Positions 1-10,838 of a stretch of DNA of 64,000 nucleotides are shown here, piece by piece (position 1 is the stretch's first letter; each line of letters opens with the position of its first letter). The DNA is from Platynereis dumerilii (taxonomy: Eukaryota > Annelida > Polychaeta > Phyllodocida > Nereididae): NCBI GenBank assembly GCA_026936325.1, contig JAPTHN010000003.1:98923538-98987537 (forward strand). Reading direction: 5' to 3'. Both the position numbers and the translations under genes were made by a program. Under the pieces are notes generated by a model. The model was not told the DNA's origin and did not search any database. It saw nothing but the letters and a program-made list of their open reading frames with translations.

Positions 1-150
1 TTGCGAGGAGCAAATGTGGTAACTGATCTGCCAACAAGTTTTTGTTCTTTTAAATTTTAAAGATGATTATTTTTTGCTTATTGTGCTACCTTGGCTTTTC
101 CCAAAGGACCTACTCCACACATCTGAATTTAGATTGCTTTTTGAATATAA
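1..150. repeat. Isolated copy of array island e
   Basis: The window opens inside a sequence that matches 35440-35640 and 43060-43260: 'tgtggtaactgatctgc', then 'gcttattgtgct', then 'cccaaaggac' and 'tttagattgcttt'. It shows that the repeat system filling 12-63 kb also occurs at the left edge. The island has further copies at 18360, 27890 and 31290. No independent function is visible here. Confidence 0.6.
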
Positions 151-670
151 TGGAATAGAATAGAATAGATTTTATTCAAGTTAAGTAAATATGTATGACA
201 ATACAATTTGCCTTGCTTCGGAGCTCAACGTAAAGAAAGGTCATGTCAATCTGGGGAGTATCAAAGTTGTCGGCGAATTCAATGTACACCCTTCATTAAA
301 TCATCAATTTCTTGTGCAGCCCCCGAGAGAGATATAAATAGTGAACATTTCATAGAATTCCTGGCCCAACATCAAGCAGTTTATGGCATTTGCAAGACAG
401 AAACCTGGTTATTGCCACTTTCCCACTTCTTCATACCTCATTTTATTCTAATTTTGAAAACGATAAACTTCCTGATGACATTTTCAGCACATCACCTTAT
501 TTTCATTTCATGAGATGAGTTCATAAGTACCAACTTCCTTGTGATGTGTAATACTGACACACATATTGCAGTCAGAGATCAGTGCCATTCAAAAATGCCA
601 AAAATTCCGAGGAGGCTAGTACTAGTAATTTATTTTACATTGGAACTTTTTAATGATGTATTATCATTGA

Positions 671-1056
671 TCATTGATCATTGACAAAATGAGCTCTTGT
701 AGCTGTCATCTTGACTTCATGCTGAAGTGATGCCTCTCGGTGCAGGCAGTTTGCAGGCAACATTATACTAAATAAAGTATCAAGTAATGCAGCAGTAGAA
801 TCTGATGCAACACATCTCAATTTCAAATGCATCTCAAAATGACAGCCACATTGTAATGCCTTTTGAAAAAATTTAGATTCCAAACTTCTAAGCATCATTA
901 CTGGTGGTTGCATGCAAGACCAAGATGCATTCTGCTTCCTTCCTATTTGTGATGCAACTTCCTTTCTAAGGTGTGGAGACAGTATGCTTTTTCCTCTTCT
1001 ATCCAGATTAAATTTGTGAACTTCATCAATGTCTGTAGAACTTGAAAACTTTGGTA
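671..1056 (-). CDS. Coding-like stretch, possible terminal exon of an unidentified gene
   Basis: The minus strand is open for about 128 codons down to a TGA at 671-673. The amino-acid composition is protein-like: charged N-terminal part (DEVHKFNLDRRGKSILSPHL), then RKEVASQIGRKQNASWSC, then a mixed helix-like C-terminus ending TRAHFVNDQ. The frame continues upstream into the TA-flanked transposon that starts at 1057, so the true 5' edge is probably an AG near the insertion site; with the element removed the flank reads ...cttacttacag..gtaag/taccaaag. I do not recognise the family. It may be the last exon of a minus-strand gene whose other visible piece is at 5449-5757, or an exon relic. Transcription is not shown. 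Confidence 0.4.
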
Positions 1057-1949
1057 GAGTAGGTCGGGGCAAGAAGCCCGGGTTAGGTGAGAGGCCCCCC
1101 CAGGCTTATATCCAAACTTACATTTTTGGTGCATTTATCTATTGATAGGATTGAAGCTAGAGGCGTTTTAGGTGACGTCACAAATTTTCAGGACAAACAG
1201 CACCAAACTATAGTAGAAATTAAAGAAAGAAAAAAATGTGCATGGTTTTTGTAACTTTGACTAATTCTTTGAAAGGGGTTGTCAGAAATAACTTTGGAAA
1301 TTTTTAAAAGTATAATGGATATCTGCATTGCTTCACTTTATGACTATCACATCAATATGATTTGGATCATGTTTTTTGCATTTTAGTTCAAAATATAGAG
1401 GTCAAATTAAAATATGTGGGTTTGGGGCGAGAGGCCCCACATGATATGGGGCATGAAGCCCCCTTCACTGGGGGGTCGAAGCCGCTTCAGGAACCATTAA
1501 TAATGTGTTATTTACATTTAAACTTGATAGAATAGCTAATTAAAATAGAAAAAAATTGGGTTCAAAATTGAAACAGGGCAAAAAAAAATAAAAAAATAAA
1601 AGTATGAACAGAAAAATTTTGAAATTCAGAAAAAGTGAATAGAATGCCTTAAAAAAGATAGAAGAACCCTAAGAAATAACTTTTAGGCTGAATGCGCTCG
1701 CAAAAAAAATTGCCATAGGATTATAATAGGGGGGCTGCTTGCCCGATGGGTGGGGTAAGAAGGCAATTTTAATTTTTTTACAAAAATGGCCGTAACTCCT
1801 TTATCAAAATTGGTAGACATTTGTTTCTCTTGTTATTGGTAGAGTCAAGTGATCCCTTCCTGACAGCATAAGCATTCAAATAATTGCCCATAAAAAGTAT
1901 GTCAAATCGCACCTCGAAGTTAAGGGGGGCCGCATGCCCCGACCTACTC
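1057..1949. mobile_element. TA-flanked MITE-like element, GAGTAGGTC family, copy 1
   Basis: An 893 bp element with terminal inverted repeats GAGTAGGTCGGGGCA, flanked by TA on both sides (1055-1056 and 1950-1951), as in Tc1/mariner-type insertion. Subterminal sequence is unusually G/C-rich for the region (runs such as gagaggccccccc and ggggggccgcatgcccc). No transposase frame is present, so it is non-autonomous. A second copy in the opposite orientation lies at 24040-25642, with its own TA duplication. It sits directly beside the coding-like stretch ending at 1056. Confidence 0.8.
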
Positions 1950-1951
1950 TA

Positions 1952-2035
1952 CTTACAGTGCCGCCTGTAAGTAAGTGAAACGCATGATATTGTGCCATTG
2001 CATCAATGTTAAACATCCTTAATCAAAATGAAGTA
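1952..2035. repeat. Short dispersed repeat with CTTACAG/CTGTAAG hairpin
   Basis: This segment (cttacagtgccgcctgtaag, then aagtgaaacgcatgatattg) recurs at about 3706-3790, where it leads into the foldback at 3801-4111. The first 20 bases form a 7 bp hairpin. It may be a terminal piece of the same foldback family. Confidence 0.45.
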
Positions 2036-3584
2036 GAGAGATACTAATAACTGTCTCATGAATGGTGACTGTTGCAATCGAGCTTTAAAACAAGATATAG
2101 GCTTGAAGTTTATTCATAACATATTGCTTTGAAACAACAAATCTTTTGGGAAATTTCTCAGTCCTGATGCCCAAATCATATTGCAGAATCTATGCCTTGG
2201 GAAATTTAGTTCTCTGGGCATATTTGCATATGTTGCAAATTAATCCTGTTGGATTTGTTCCATTTCACTCACATGACCACTGAGCCATCGATTCATTCAA
2301 GCAAGCATTTCGGAATGTTTGATCAACAGATGTATATTCACCAAAATATGAACAGACTCAACTTGATAATCCTGAAGAATTTGACCAATTCTGATAATTA
2401 AGCATCTTTTTTTTTTTTACATATTCATCTGTTTATCAATATTTTTCAGTCCTGCTGATGTCAGTATTTCTAAAAATGCCACCAATTACTCTTCCAAGAA
2501 ACATTCCACAACACAGAGTTTAAGTAATTTCTTGCATGTTGTTTTCAATATGTCTCAATTTGTGTCAAGTGTCTGGTTTACTCCACATAAAATTGATGTT
2601 TATTTTCACATCTATCTTAGTCCATCTGTTGCATTACGCATCATTATCTTCTTATTTTCTTGTGTTTAAAACTCAAAGATTGCTGAGCTCTTTTCTGTAT
2701 AATTATTAGATTGGAAAATGTTTTCTTTGTTTTCTACCATGGAATCATTTTCTCTCTTCCTATTGATTTGTGTATTTTTCTGGCTTTTTCTGTTCTATTA
2801 TTTTAGTACCTTTATGTATATTGACTTTGACAATCCCCTTTATTCTCTCTTGCTTTTATGAAGACAGATTTTTATCTCATATTGCTTCTTTAAGTTAAAC
2901 TGGTGCTATTCATTATCGTTTATTATTTTAATGCTACATCCGCAGATATAGTTCATATATATATTATATATATCCATTAACATTCTAGTATGATATATTT
3001 TTTCAAGATTGCAAACTAAAAGAGAACGGAAGATGCACTGTTGACCAGGTATCTATCTCCATATGCAATCTGCTTGTTTGGTATAGCTCTGCTATCTGTC
3101 TCAATATAAGCTGCATCTGTAAATGTCTAGAGAATTTCCGTCCCCAAATAAGGACAAATCATCCTGCCTTTTCTGTGTTATTCTCCAGTCGTTTTCTGTG
3201 CACAGTTGCCAGTGTTCTTGTAAAGTGGCTATTTCACTAATTCATCTCTTTACAACCTATCATGAGATTGTTACTAATTTACTATTCAATCAATTCATTA
3301 AATTATCAATTATGTGACATGATGAAATTGTCCGCGTAGCAATAGGAAAGTTTGTTGATCGAAGTTCCCCTAGTATTCCTTTTAAAATATAAATGGTCTT
3401 CCATTGAAAAGTCAGAAGACCTTGATCAATACAACTGTTTAAGCCAATAAAGTCAATGTTAGTTTCATCACCATCCATTATCTATCAAATAAATTCCATT
3501 GTTACCGTACATGACACAAAAAGGCCTCTCCAGAAAAAAAAACTGTTTCTATTTCAAGCAAACCAGATTAGATTACTTTATAGA

Positions 3585-3712
3585 CTAAAACTTCAGCAGA
3601 AAAACTCCAAGCAAAGGTACAAAAAGTTTTCTGACGAAAATACAGACAAAAGTGAATTAAAATGGTATGTGGAGTTGGAAGCTCTAAATAGCATCAATGG
3701 CTTCAGGCAATA
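3585..3712 (+). pseudogene. Inverted relic of the 5.7 kb exon-like stretch
   Basis: Plus-strand translation around 3655-3710 gives SELKWYVELEALNSINGFRQ, which aligns with RELLWCMGDLEALNSINDLRQ read on the minus strand near 5700-5760. DNA similarity extends upstream in patches. Similarity stops where the repeat shared with 1952-2035 begins, so the copy appears cut by that repeat. I do not know the parent gene. Confidence 0.4.
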
Positions 3713-3800
3713 CAGTGCCGCCTGTAAGTATGTGAAACGCATGACATTGTGCCATTGCATCAATGCTAAACATCCTCAGCCTAACTGCTTGTGGAGGCAT

Positions 3801-4111
3801 GAATTTTCATCGGATGAATGGGAAACAAAGTGGGTCATGAAGGCCGATGTGTGAGGCAAGTGGGATAAAAATAGCAGCCCATTTTCTTCGCTGTAGTCGG
3901 AGTTAGGTATGGGTCAAAGTCTTTGATAAGTAAGTGAACCACCCTTCCCTATCTTTTAACATTGGGCCTGCGTTTCACTTACTTATCAAAGACTTTGACC
4001 CATACCTAACTCCAACTATAGCAAAGAAAATTGGCTGATATTTTTATCCCATTTGCCTCACATATCGGCCTTTATGACCCAAAATGTTTTCCTCTCATCG
4101 GATGAGAATTC
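3801..4111. repeat. Long foldback, arms of about 138 bp with a 35 bp spacer
   Basis: Bases 3801-3938 are matched by the reverse complement of 3974-4111, including 'ggagttaggtatgggtcaaa' and its complement 'tttgacccatacctaactcc'. The arms are similar but not identical, so this is not a simple assembly palindrome. A transcript would form one long hairpin. It could be a foldback or MITE-type transposon, or a source of hairpin RNA. No coding content. Confidence 0.75.
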
Positions 4112-4169
4112 GTCCTTCCGGAAGCATTTATGGAAAGTTCACGTCTTGTAAGAGAAGCCCTTACAGGCA

Positions 4170-5448
4170 AGTTGAATTGAGCTCATTACAGAAGAATGAA
4201 TCTCGGTAGTGTCGAATCTGCACTCTTCAGTAAATTGTCATTTTCTTGCAAAGCCGGCCAAGGGGAAATAAAAGTTTGTGGAACATTTCCCGTGATTCAA
4301 GGCAAGTCTAGGTCCACAACATTCCATAGAGACAATCAGTCATGTGGGGCGGAAATTGGAATCTATCCGAGAAAACAGAAAACGGGTTGTTCAATAGAAG
4401 TTTCATCAGCTTAAGAATTGATTGGGAGGGTGTGGGGGGGGATGAAAGACAAAAAAGGGTGGATTTAGGTTAGGAGGTGGAGGTACTAAAAATCATTAAA
4501 CACCACAAAGGCAAAAGACTCCATAAAACATGTTTCTGTAATTTGTTGCTATGGGATGAAGATTCAGTTTCAGAAAATATATTCTGGTGGAATAAATGAA
4601 ACATTGTTTCGAGTTCTGAGCACAAATATTTTATAGTAGGCCTACGTGTATTCTTTGTATCCAAACAATTATATATTTTTAAATTGCTGAAATGTTATTA
4701 TTCTTCGTTAAGCCTCTAGGGATTCTCAGGATGTGATTAAGAACTTTACACATTACTGAATATGTAGCTTTTCAAAAATAGCAGCTAATATGTTATGATG
4801 CAGTTCTTGAGTCATTGTCAAAATATTAATGCTGCCAATGCAGAGAAGGTTGTTCTGTCGTTCTTATTCTATGCCAGAAATTTTAATGGAATGTCGACTG
4901 GCATTGATGTTTGAGAATTGTGCCAAAACAAGTCTCATCTTGGAATTTTATTCTGTTTCATCCACCATTCCATTCTGGCATTCTATTAATTAGGTTTTTG
5001 CTAAAGTGAGTTGAGGTTAAATGCTGGAATTATTCCACAAAGAGATGACAGATATCAGGAAATTGTGCATTTAATGAATGGAAATAAGTACATCTCTGCA
5101 GTTCATTGTTTTTGGAGTATGCTCTTTTACCGTACAATCTATTATTCATAGCATTGAGACTTGGGAACACATATGATATAATTGCATTTCTCTACATGGA
5201 CAACTTCATCTTATGCAAAATGCATAACACGTTACAATTCATTGTTCAAGTTTAATAAATCCAATTGTTCTAGCACTACAAGGTTTTATCATGAGAGTGT
5301 ATTTCAATGTATGATTAATATAAATATCAGCCCATCATATCAGAGAGTATCTGATGTCTCCAGCATATCGTATTGCTGCGAGTAAGATTTTGTCATTGCA
5401 TTCCGGAGTACTTGCAGGAACCTTAAAGACTTGCTTAACTTTAATACC
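4170..5448. other. Stretch without recognised features
   Basis: AT-rich non-repetitive sequence. Short open frames here have no recognisable composition or motif. A G-run (gtgtgggggggga) lies near 4430. I see no gene, RNA or element. Confidence 0.5.
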
Positions 5449-5757
5449 TTATAAAAAGGCATCTTCAAGAGCAGTGCTTGCATGCGTCATATTATGTAAT
5501 TTCAAGTAAAAATCTGGGAAATGATATACGCTCTCTTCTGGCAGAAGCATCATGCATGCAAGATCTTGCATGATGTGTTCCACTTCCATTCCATGATTTC
5601 TAAGGACTCATATTCTTTTACAGGCAAATATTTTTGTCTCTCCGCTTTTATGTCAATGCTTTCAACATCTTTTAGAATTTGGAATATCTGGTTTGCCAAT
5701 TGCCTCAAGTCATTGATGCTATTTAGAGCTTCCAAATCACCCATGCACCACAGCAAT
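5449..5757 (-). pseudogene. Coding-like exon or exon relic, unidentified gene
   Basis: Two consecutive minus-strand frames look protein-coding. The first, from about 5757 to 5595, reads MGDLEALNSINDLRQLANQI, then FQILKDVESIDIKAERQKYL. The second, from about 5610 to the TAA at 5449-5451, reads GMEVEHIMQDLACMMLLPEE, then SVYHFPDFYLKLHNMTHAST. They overlap near 5590-5610, which suggests a one-base frame change or a missed intron boundary. Helical, acidic sequence with no motif I can name. It may belong to the same gene as 671-1056. The inverted partial copy at 3585-3712 shows the segment has been duplicated. Confidence 0.35.
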
Positions 5758-5949
5758 TCTCTTTTGCTTGACTATTGTCGTGAATTTTTTTCATATTTGT
5801 CCTTTCGGCCCTTTTTGTAAAACAAGTTAGGTTTTGTGACATATGAAGCATGTTTTTCTCAGGTTTAGGTTCTTGACTGTCACAGGCAAGAGTTGAATTA
5901 TAAGACAATAAGATCCTGATATTGGACATATTTCTTTCCATTGACCCAT

Positions 5950-6414
5950 GTTTTTCACCAGTTTGGTAAGATGGAAACTTTCTGACAAAAGCGATACGCC
6001 CCTTCCCCTGCTAGTAACATCGCTTATTACACATTTCCCAATTTCAATACTTCCAATCCTCTTAGGAGTTTGATTCTAAATAGCAATTCTGACTCTGATT
6101 AAATTAATTGAAAGAGGAAGACACATTCATTGCTACTTCCACTTCTCCCCAAAGTTCCCTAATGCAATATCAGGATGTAATGCACTTAATGCCATCTTTG
6201 TAACTCTGTATAAAAGTGTAACAAAAAGCACTGTAACTCAGAATAATGCATTAGAGGAAGCACATTAGAAGCATTAATCACTTTCTGACTGGGGAACGGA
6301 AGACTCCTTTACGTTGGTAACTAGAAGAACGGTACTAGTCCGAAGATTGACAGGCTTACTTGCTCTCGTTATGTGGAGAGATAGATGTGCAAAAATAAAT
6401 AAACAGAATAACAG
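5950..6414. other. Stretch without recognised features
   Basis: AT-rich sequence with no supported gene or repeat on either strand. Confidence 0.5.
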
Positions 6415-6482
6415 ATAATCATATAGATAGATAGATATATAGACAGACAGATAGATAGATAAATAGATAGATAGATAGACAG
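6415..6482. repeat. GATA/GACA-type microsatellite
   Basis: Interrupted tandem repeats of agat, with acag variants, run for about 70 bases. Open frames across it on the minus strand are low-complexity artefacts (repeated SIYLSIYLS). Diluted GATA/GACA tracts recur in the array units at 39780, 47930, 55740 and 60300. Confidence 0.85.
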
Positions 6483-7170
6483 GCAGCCAGACTGAAATAT
6501 AGAATCTAAAATAGATTGATAGTCAGTCAGAAAAACAACTGAAGCTGATGTCAGTATGGCAAATATATTGATAACTCGTGCTGTAATATAGCACAGACAA
6601 CATAATATGCCAAAAGTGGCTGCCACTCTCTGGGGCTAATATCTCATTCGCCAGACAATTGCAATGTTGTTTCTGAAAATGAATATTGAATTTCTAGCAG
6701 ATTCTTTGTCGTCAAAAGAGCGATATTCAGTGGAAATGCAATATTGCAGCAAAATCCAATAAAAAGGCCAAATGTGGATAACCTTTCATGTTTGATCTTT
6801 TCATTCCATATTTGAAACTCAATTTTGATTTCGGTGAATATATAGATGAAGAGACAAATGAATATATATGAGATTTCATGAGTTCTGGATTGAATGATGT
6901 TGACTGAAAAAATAGAGTGACAGACAGAAGGAGATGCATGGAGAGAAACTGAGATAGATAGGCAGATGATGTGCACAAATGTGTAATTTGCGTAACAAGC
7001 ATATAAAAAAAGGATAGATAGATGTGATAAGGGCAGCTCTTCATCAAAGCTCAGTTGAGTAAGGGGACACTCACTAGTGTTGATTGATGAGATGGGAGGC
7101 AGTGCCACAGGTGGCCTCAATGTACCACACATTTACTGCATCTTATACTTTCCAAGCATAGACACTCATT

Positions 7171-7262
7171 AGGGGTGTACCGATCAAGCATTTAGCCGAA
7201 CCGAACCGGAAACCAATCAAGGCCTTGTGATTCGGCCGAACATGAACCCGAACCGAACCCTC
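7171..7262. mobile_element. Fragment resembling a hAT-type MITE end
   Basis: The sequence starts AGGGGTGTACCGATCAAGC and contains repeated CCGAACCGAACC motifs, a pattern common at the ends of hAT-type non-autonomous elements. I cannot find the matching opposite terminus or a target duplication, so this is a partial element at best. Confidence 0.3.
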
Positions 7263-7299
7263 TGCTCAGGCCTGCATGTAATTGGGCAACAGGTGGCGC

Positions 7300-10200
7300 T
7301 CCACTTAAAGTCAGTGAGTAGCTTGGTGGCCCCCTACAATAGCTGCTAAGACCTAATTGATTGGTTACGCAATCATGCTTGCAAGCAACTGACCTGCTGG
7401 ATAGTCCACGATTCAAAAGATTTGCTTTGGGCCTCAACTTAAGTATGAATGCTGCTTCAGAATGCAAGTCAGAATGGAATCAATAGACCCGTTAGATTAA
7501 TTCACAAAGATAACAGTGCTTAATGCGTAATATATCATTGCATTGCTTAACAAGAAGTACCCTTAATAAGACTTAAAAGGGGTACTGTTGGCCTATCGAT
7601 TTTATCATGAACCTGATCCATAAAACTAAACTTCAGTTATTTAAACTGAATTTTCCATTTTGTTGTTAATTTGTTAATTGCTATATGTGCATTGTAGAAA
7701 TCTGCTATTCTGTCAGCACAATTGAATTAAAGTTCTGTGAAACGTTTGCTCTGATTAAGTACTCATACAATTTAACGTCTCCTTTGAGATATATCCAGTT
7801 GGGATTTCCTCTTGTAAGTACACTGAAAATATTTCAGGTCCCCTGCCCTGGGTTTGAACCCATGAAGACAGAGACCTTCAGCAGAGCAGGCCTGAACTGT
7901 AACCACAGCCACATGGACAGATAAGCACATATACATGGAACGAGTGCATTATTGTTCTTCTGGAGCTGATTTAATATGGCTGATTTATAGCGTGCAATGA
8001 CAAACTGGTTGTGTGATTTCTAAATAGAAGATTACGTTCTATTTCTGGAATGTCAACTTTCCACACTGTGACACTGTTACTTTTTTGAGCTAATAATACA
8101 GAAATTGAAAATAGCACAAACAGCTGGTAGGAAAAACATTACTTTAGTTAAGTAGCAGCACACCAGGACTTGTTGGACTTGTCTTCCTCACACAATACAC
8201 TGTGTCCAGTCGCAATCCATTACTTTTCAACTGAAGCTGGAGAAGAACTGCAGCACCAGACTGACAAGTATTTCTATGGTTATTCTTTAGTCTGAAAGGA
8301 TGGGTGTGAATCAGAAGGGAATTGGTACACGAACAAAATAACTTTCCGTGCTTGTCGTCTGCGATATATTTTTTAGGCTGAGGAAAATGGTGATTGAAGT
8401 TGGCTATCTATTCCTTATTCAAAAAGCATGATACATAAAAAAAGTTTTCCTGATTGTGAGTCTGCCATATGGTCTGGAGCAAGAAGGGTTGTTATCTCCA
8501 AACTTGACTGCTCTTCATCTAAATTGATGGTACCCATTCATTTAAATTGATGCTACCATTTGCTGAGTGTTACTATTCTAAAAATAAGTCAATAAGATTT
8601 TCGGACTAAGCTTCCTGTTGAAATCCCAGTATAGAAAATATAAAGGGTGACAGAAAAAGATTCCTACAAATTTGTGAGCCACCTTCCTATTCAGAGTGAT
8701 AGAAATGTGCTGGCTGTAGTGCAGGTTCTCCAGGGGAGTCTGTGTGCAACTCTGCAGGAGGAAAGAAAAAATAAGGCAGTTAACAATCATGCAACAATAT
8801 GGGGAAAAACATAAAACAACTGTGCAAGGATGTTTACATTGTGATGAAAACCAAATTGACACTAGGGACATCATGTATCAGGAGCAGTCAGATGAGGACA
8901 CTTGTGATGTCATTATAAATTGGATAGTCTTCCATAAAGAAAGTTTAAGGAACCAATAGCCAGACATGTTGATCAGGGCTGTTAGTAAAAAAGGCAAATG
9001 TCACTGCTTGTATACACATTAAATCTGTTGGAGTGTTGGTCCAGCAGCTGCTATAGGATTGAATAAACAAGTCCTGTTTGACATTTGACATAGTATCAAT
9101 GAACATTCAATGTAATTTGGCCGAATGACAGCCAAACGCCAAGGAGTAAGGGCAGTATTATCAAAGAGTCACAGGACTTTTTTCTATTAGACCCAGGGGG
9201 ACTATTTTCAAAGTATTTGTCTCTATTTGGCCAGAAATGTCATTTTGGAGATAAAGCTACATGTGGGTGGACTTCAAAGGAGCTCAAATAGTTGGTCGAA
9301 AGAGTCTTAAAGTGACATATATGTCCTCCCATTTCAGAGGCCATGGCTGTGAGATGTTTACTTCCACCAAAGAAAAGGAGAGCAGGCTGTGGCTTTTGAA
9401 ATAGCTTGTCTGTGTGCCCCTCTCAAAGGCCAGCTTTTAGAAGATTGAATTGGTATTGTTAGTTGCTGTTCAATGAACAGTAAATGGTGACATACAAAGT
9501 TTGGACTATTTATAACCATACAAAGAAGACTGGCGAATAGAGGAATAACGCAGACTGTATCGATGAACAAAAGTTTCGCAAACATAAAAAATCAAATTTC
9601 ACTTGGTAATGGACCAACCTGCAAATGAAAGGAGGGAAGAGAGACAGGAGTACCAGCATGGCAGCCAGTAATTTGCTATTTAAATGAGATCTAATGCTGC
9701 TAGAAGCATAATTATTTTTTATTGAATGCAGTAACACCTATTCTATGCTAATTTTAGTTTCAGCTTCTCGTCTTTATCAAAAGAATTTTCTCAACTAATT
9801 TCAGTCAACTGTGTCTAAAATTTTATTATATTGGTTATTTGAACATTATCTTTGAAGTTTACAAAGTGTAAGCTATATTTCATTGTTACACATTCCTGGA
9901 AGGATGTTTGTGTTGGAGATCATCCCCAGAAGTTAACTCAATTTAGAGTTCTCAAGAATCATTCCATTTCTGCACCATGAAAGAAAGAATCAATATCAAA
10001 TCCTCAGATTGCATGCATGCTTGCAAGGGGTACCAAATGAAACTTGATACAAGGCTCAAGAAAATCACTCTCTGAAATTCACTGAAAGTGTCTTGAAGCT
10101 CTGCACATAGGAGCTCTGTGCATTGAATATATTTTTATGTCATTGCTTTTTAAAGGATAAGATTTGGTAGATCCATTTCACCATCTTTAAGCTTGACTAA

Positions 10201-10580
10201 AGATTTGCGCAATTTTTTCTTTGATGCATGTTTAACACCAAAAACAATGCTGATAATTTTCCCGAAGAAGAAGAAGCATGCAGGAGAATCAATGAAACTG
10301 TATACCAGCGCAAAAAGAAAAATTGCTAATTTGAATATACACTCTGGGTTTGTATATGTCTCGTTAACATGTATGCATGTGTAATTTTAACACACTGTGC
10401 ATTGTAACTCTATTTGTTTCCAAGTTCAGTGTACACAAACTGATCAGATATACATCTCTTTGATGCAAGAGGCCATTTGTCCACGCATACCAACATTCTG
10501 GCTAACACTGCAGGAGAGAAAGTGATCAATTATTCAAAGACACAAATCAACTTACAAGTGTCTTCTCTCTTCTGGATATA
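7300..10580. other. Long stretch without recognised features
   Basis: I read both strands and find no gene, RNA or transposon that I can support. Around 8735-8960 a plus-strand open frame follows a splice-acceptor-like 'caactctgcag' and includes CDENQIDTRDIMYQEQSDED, which is acidic and could be an exon, but there is no copy, homology or donor site to strengthen it. Confidence 0.4.
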
Positions 10581-10838
10581 CAGTACAAATTTCTAAATGT
10601 GGCTCAACTTAGCTGTCTGAAACTATTCATTACTAGTCTTATCCATATCTATCCATAGCTATCCATTTGTATTCTTTTGTATACACTGGAATCTCTTTAC
10701 CCCTTGTTTAAACAATAGTAATTGTGGATAGCTATGGCTAGCTATGGATAAGTGTAGCTTAGTTTATCTTGGAATGGCTATGGATAGATAGCTAAGGCTA
10801 GATTTTAAATGACGAGCCACTTTTAGAAATATGTACTG
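10581..10838. mobile_element. TA-flanked foldback MITE, CAGTACAA family
   Basis: A 258 bp element with inverted ends CAGTACAAATTTCTAAATGT against the complement of the right end (cagtacatatttctaaaagt), flanked by TA at 10579-10580 and 10839-10840. The interior is a foldback built from repeated tatccatagc and its complement gctatggata. No coding sequence. It shares the CAGTACAA start and the TGGCTCAAC subterminal motif with 14416-14819. Confidence 0.8.

Noticed and set aside
6369-6626. 85-codon minus-strand frame rich in SIYLS
   Set aside because: It is the translation of a GATA-type microsatellite.
7840-7870. tRNA B-box-like word ggtttgaaccc
   Set aside because: No A box at the right distance and no cloverleaf; treated as chance or a remote SINE remnant.
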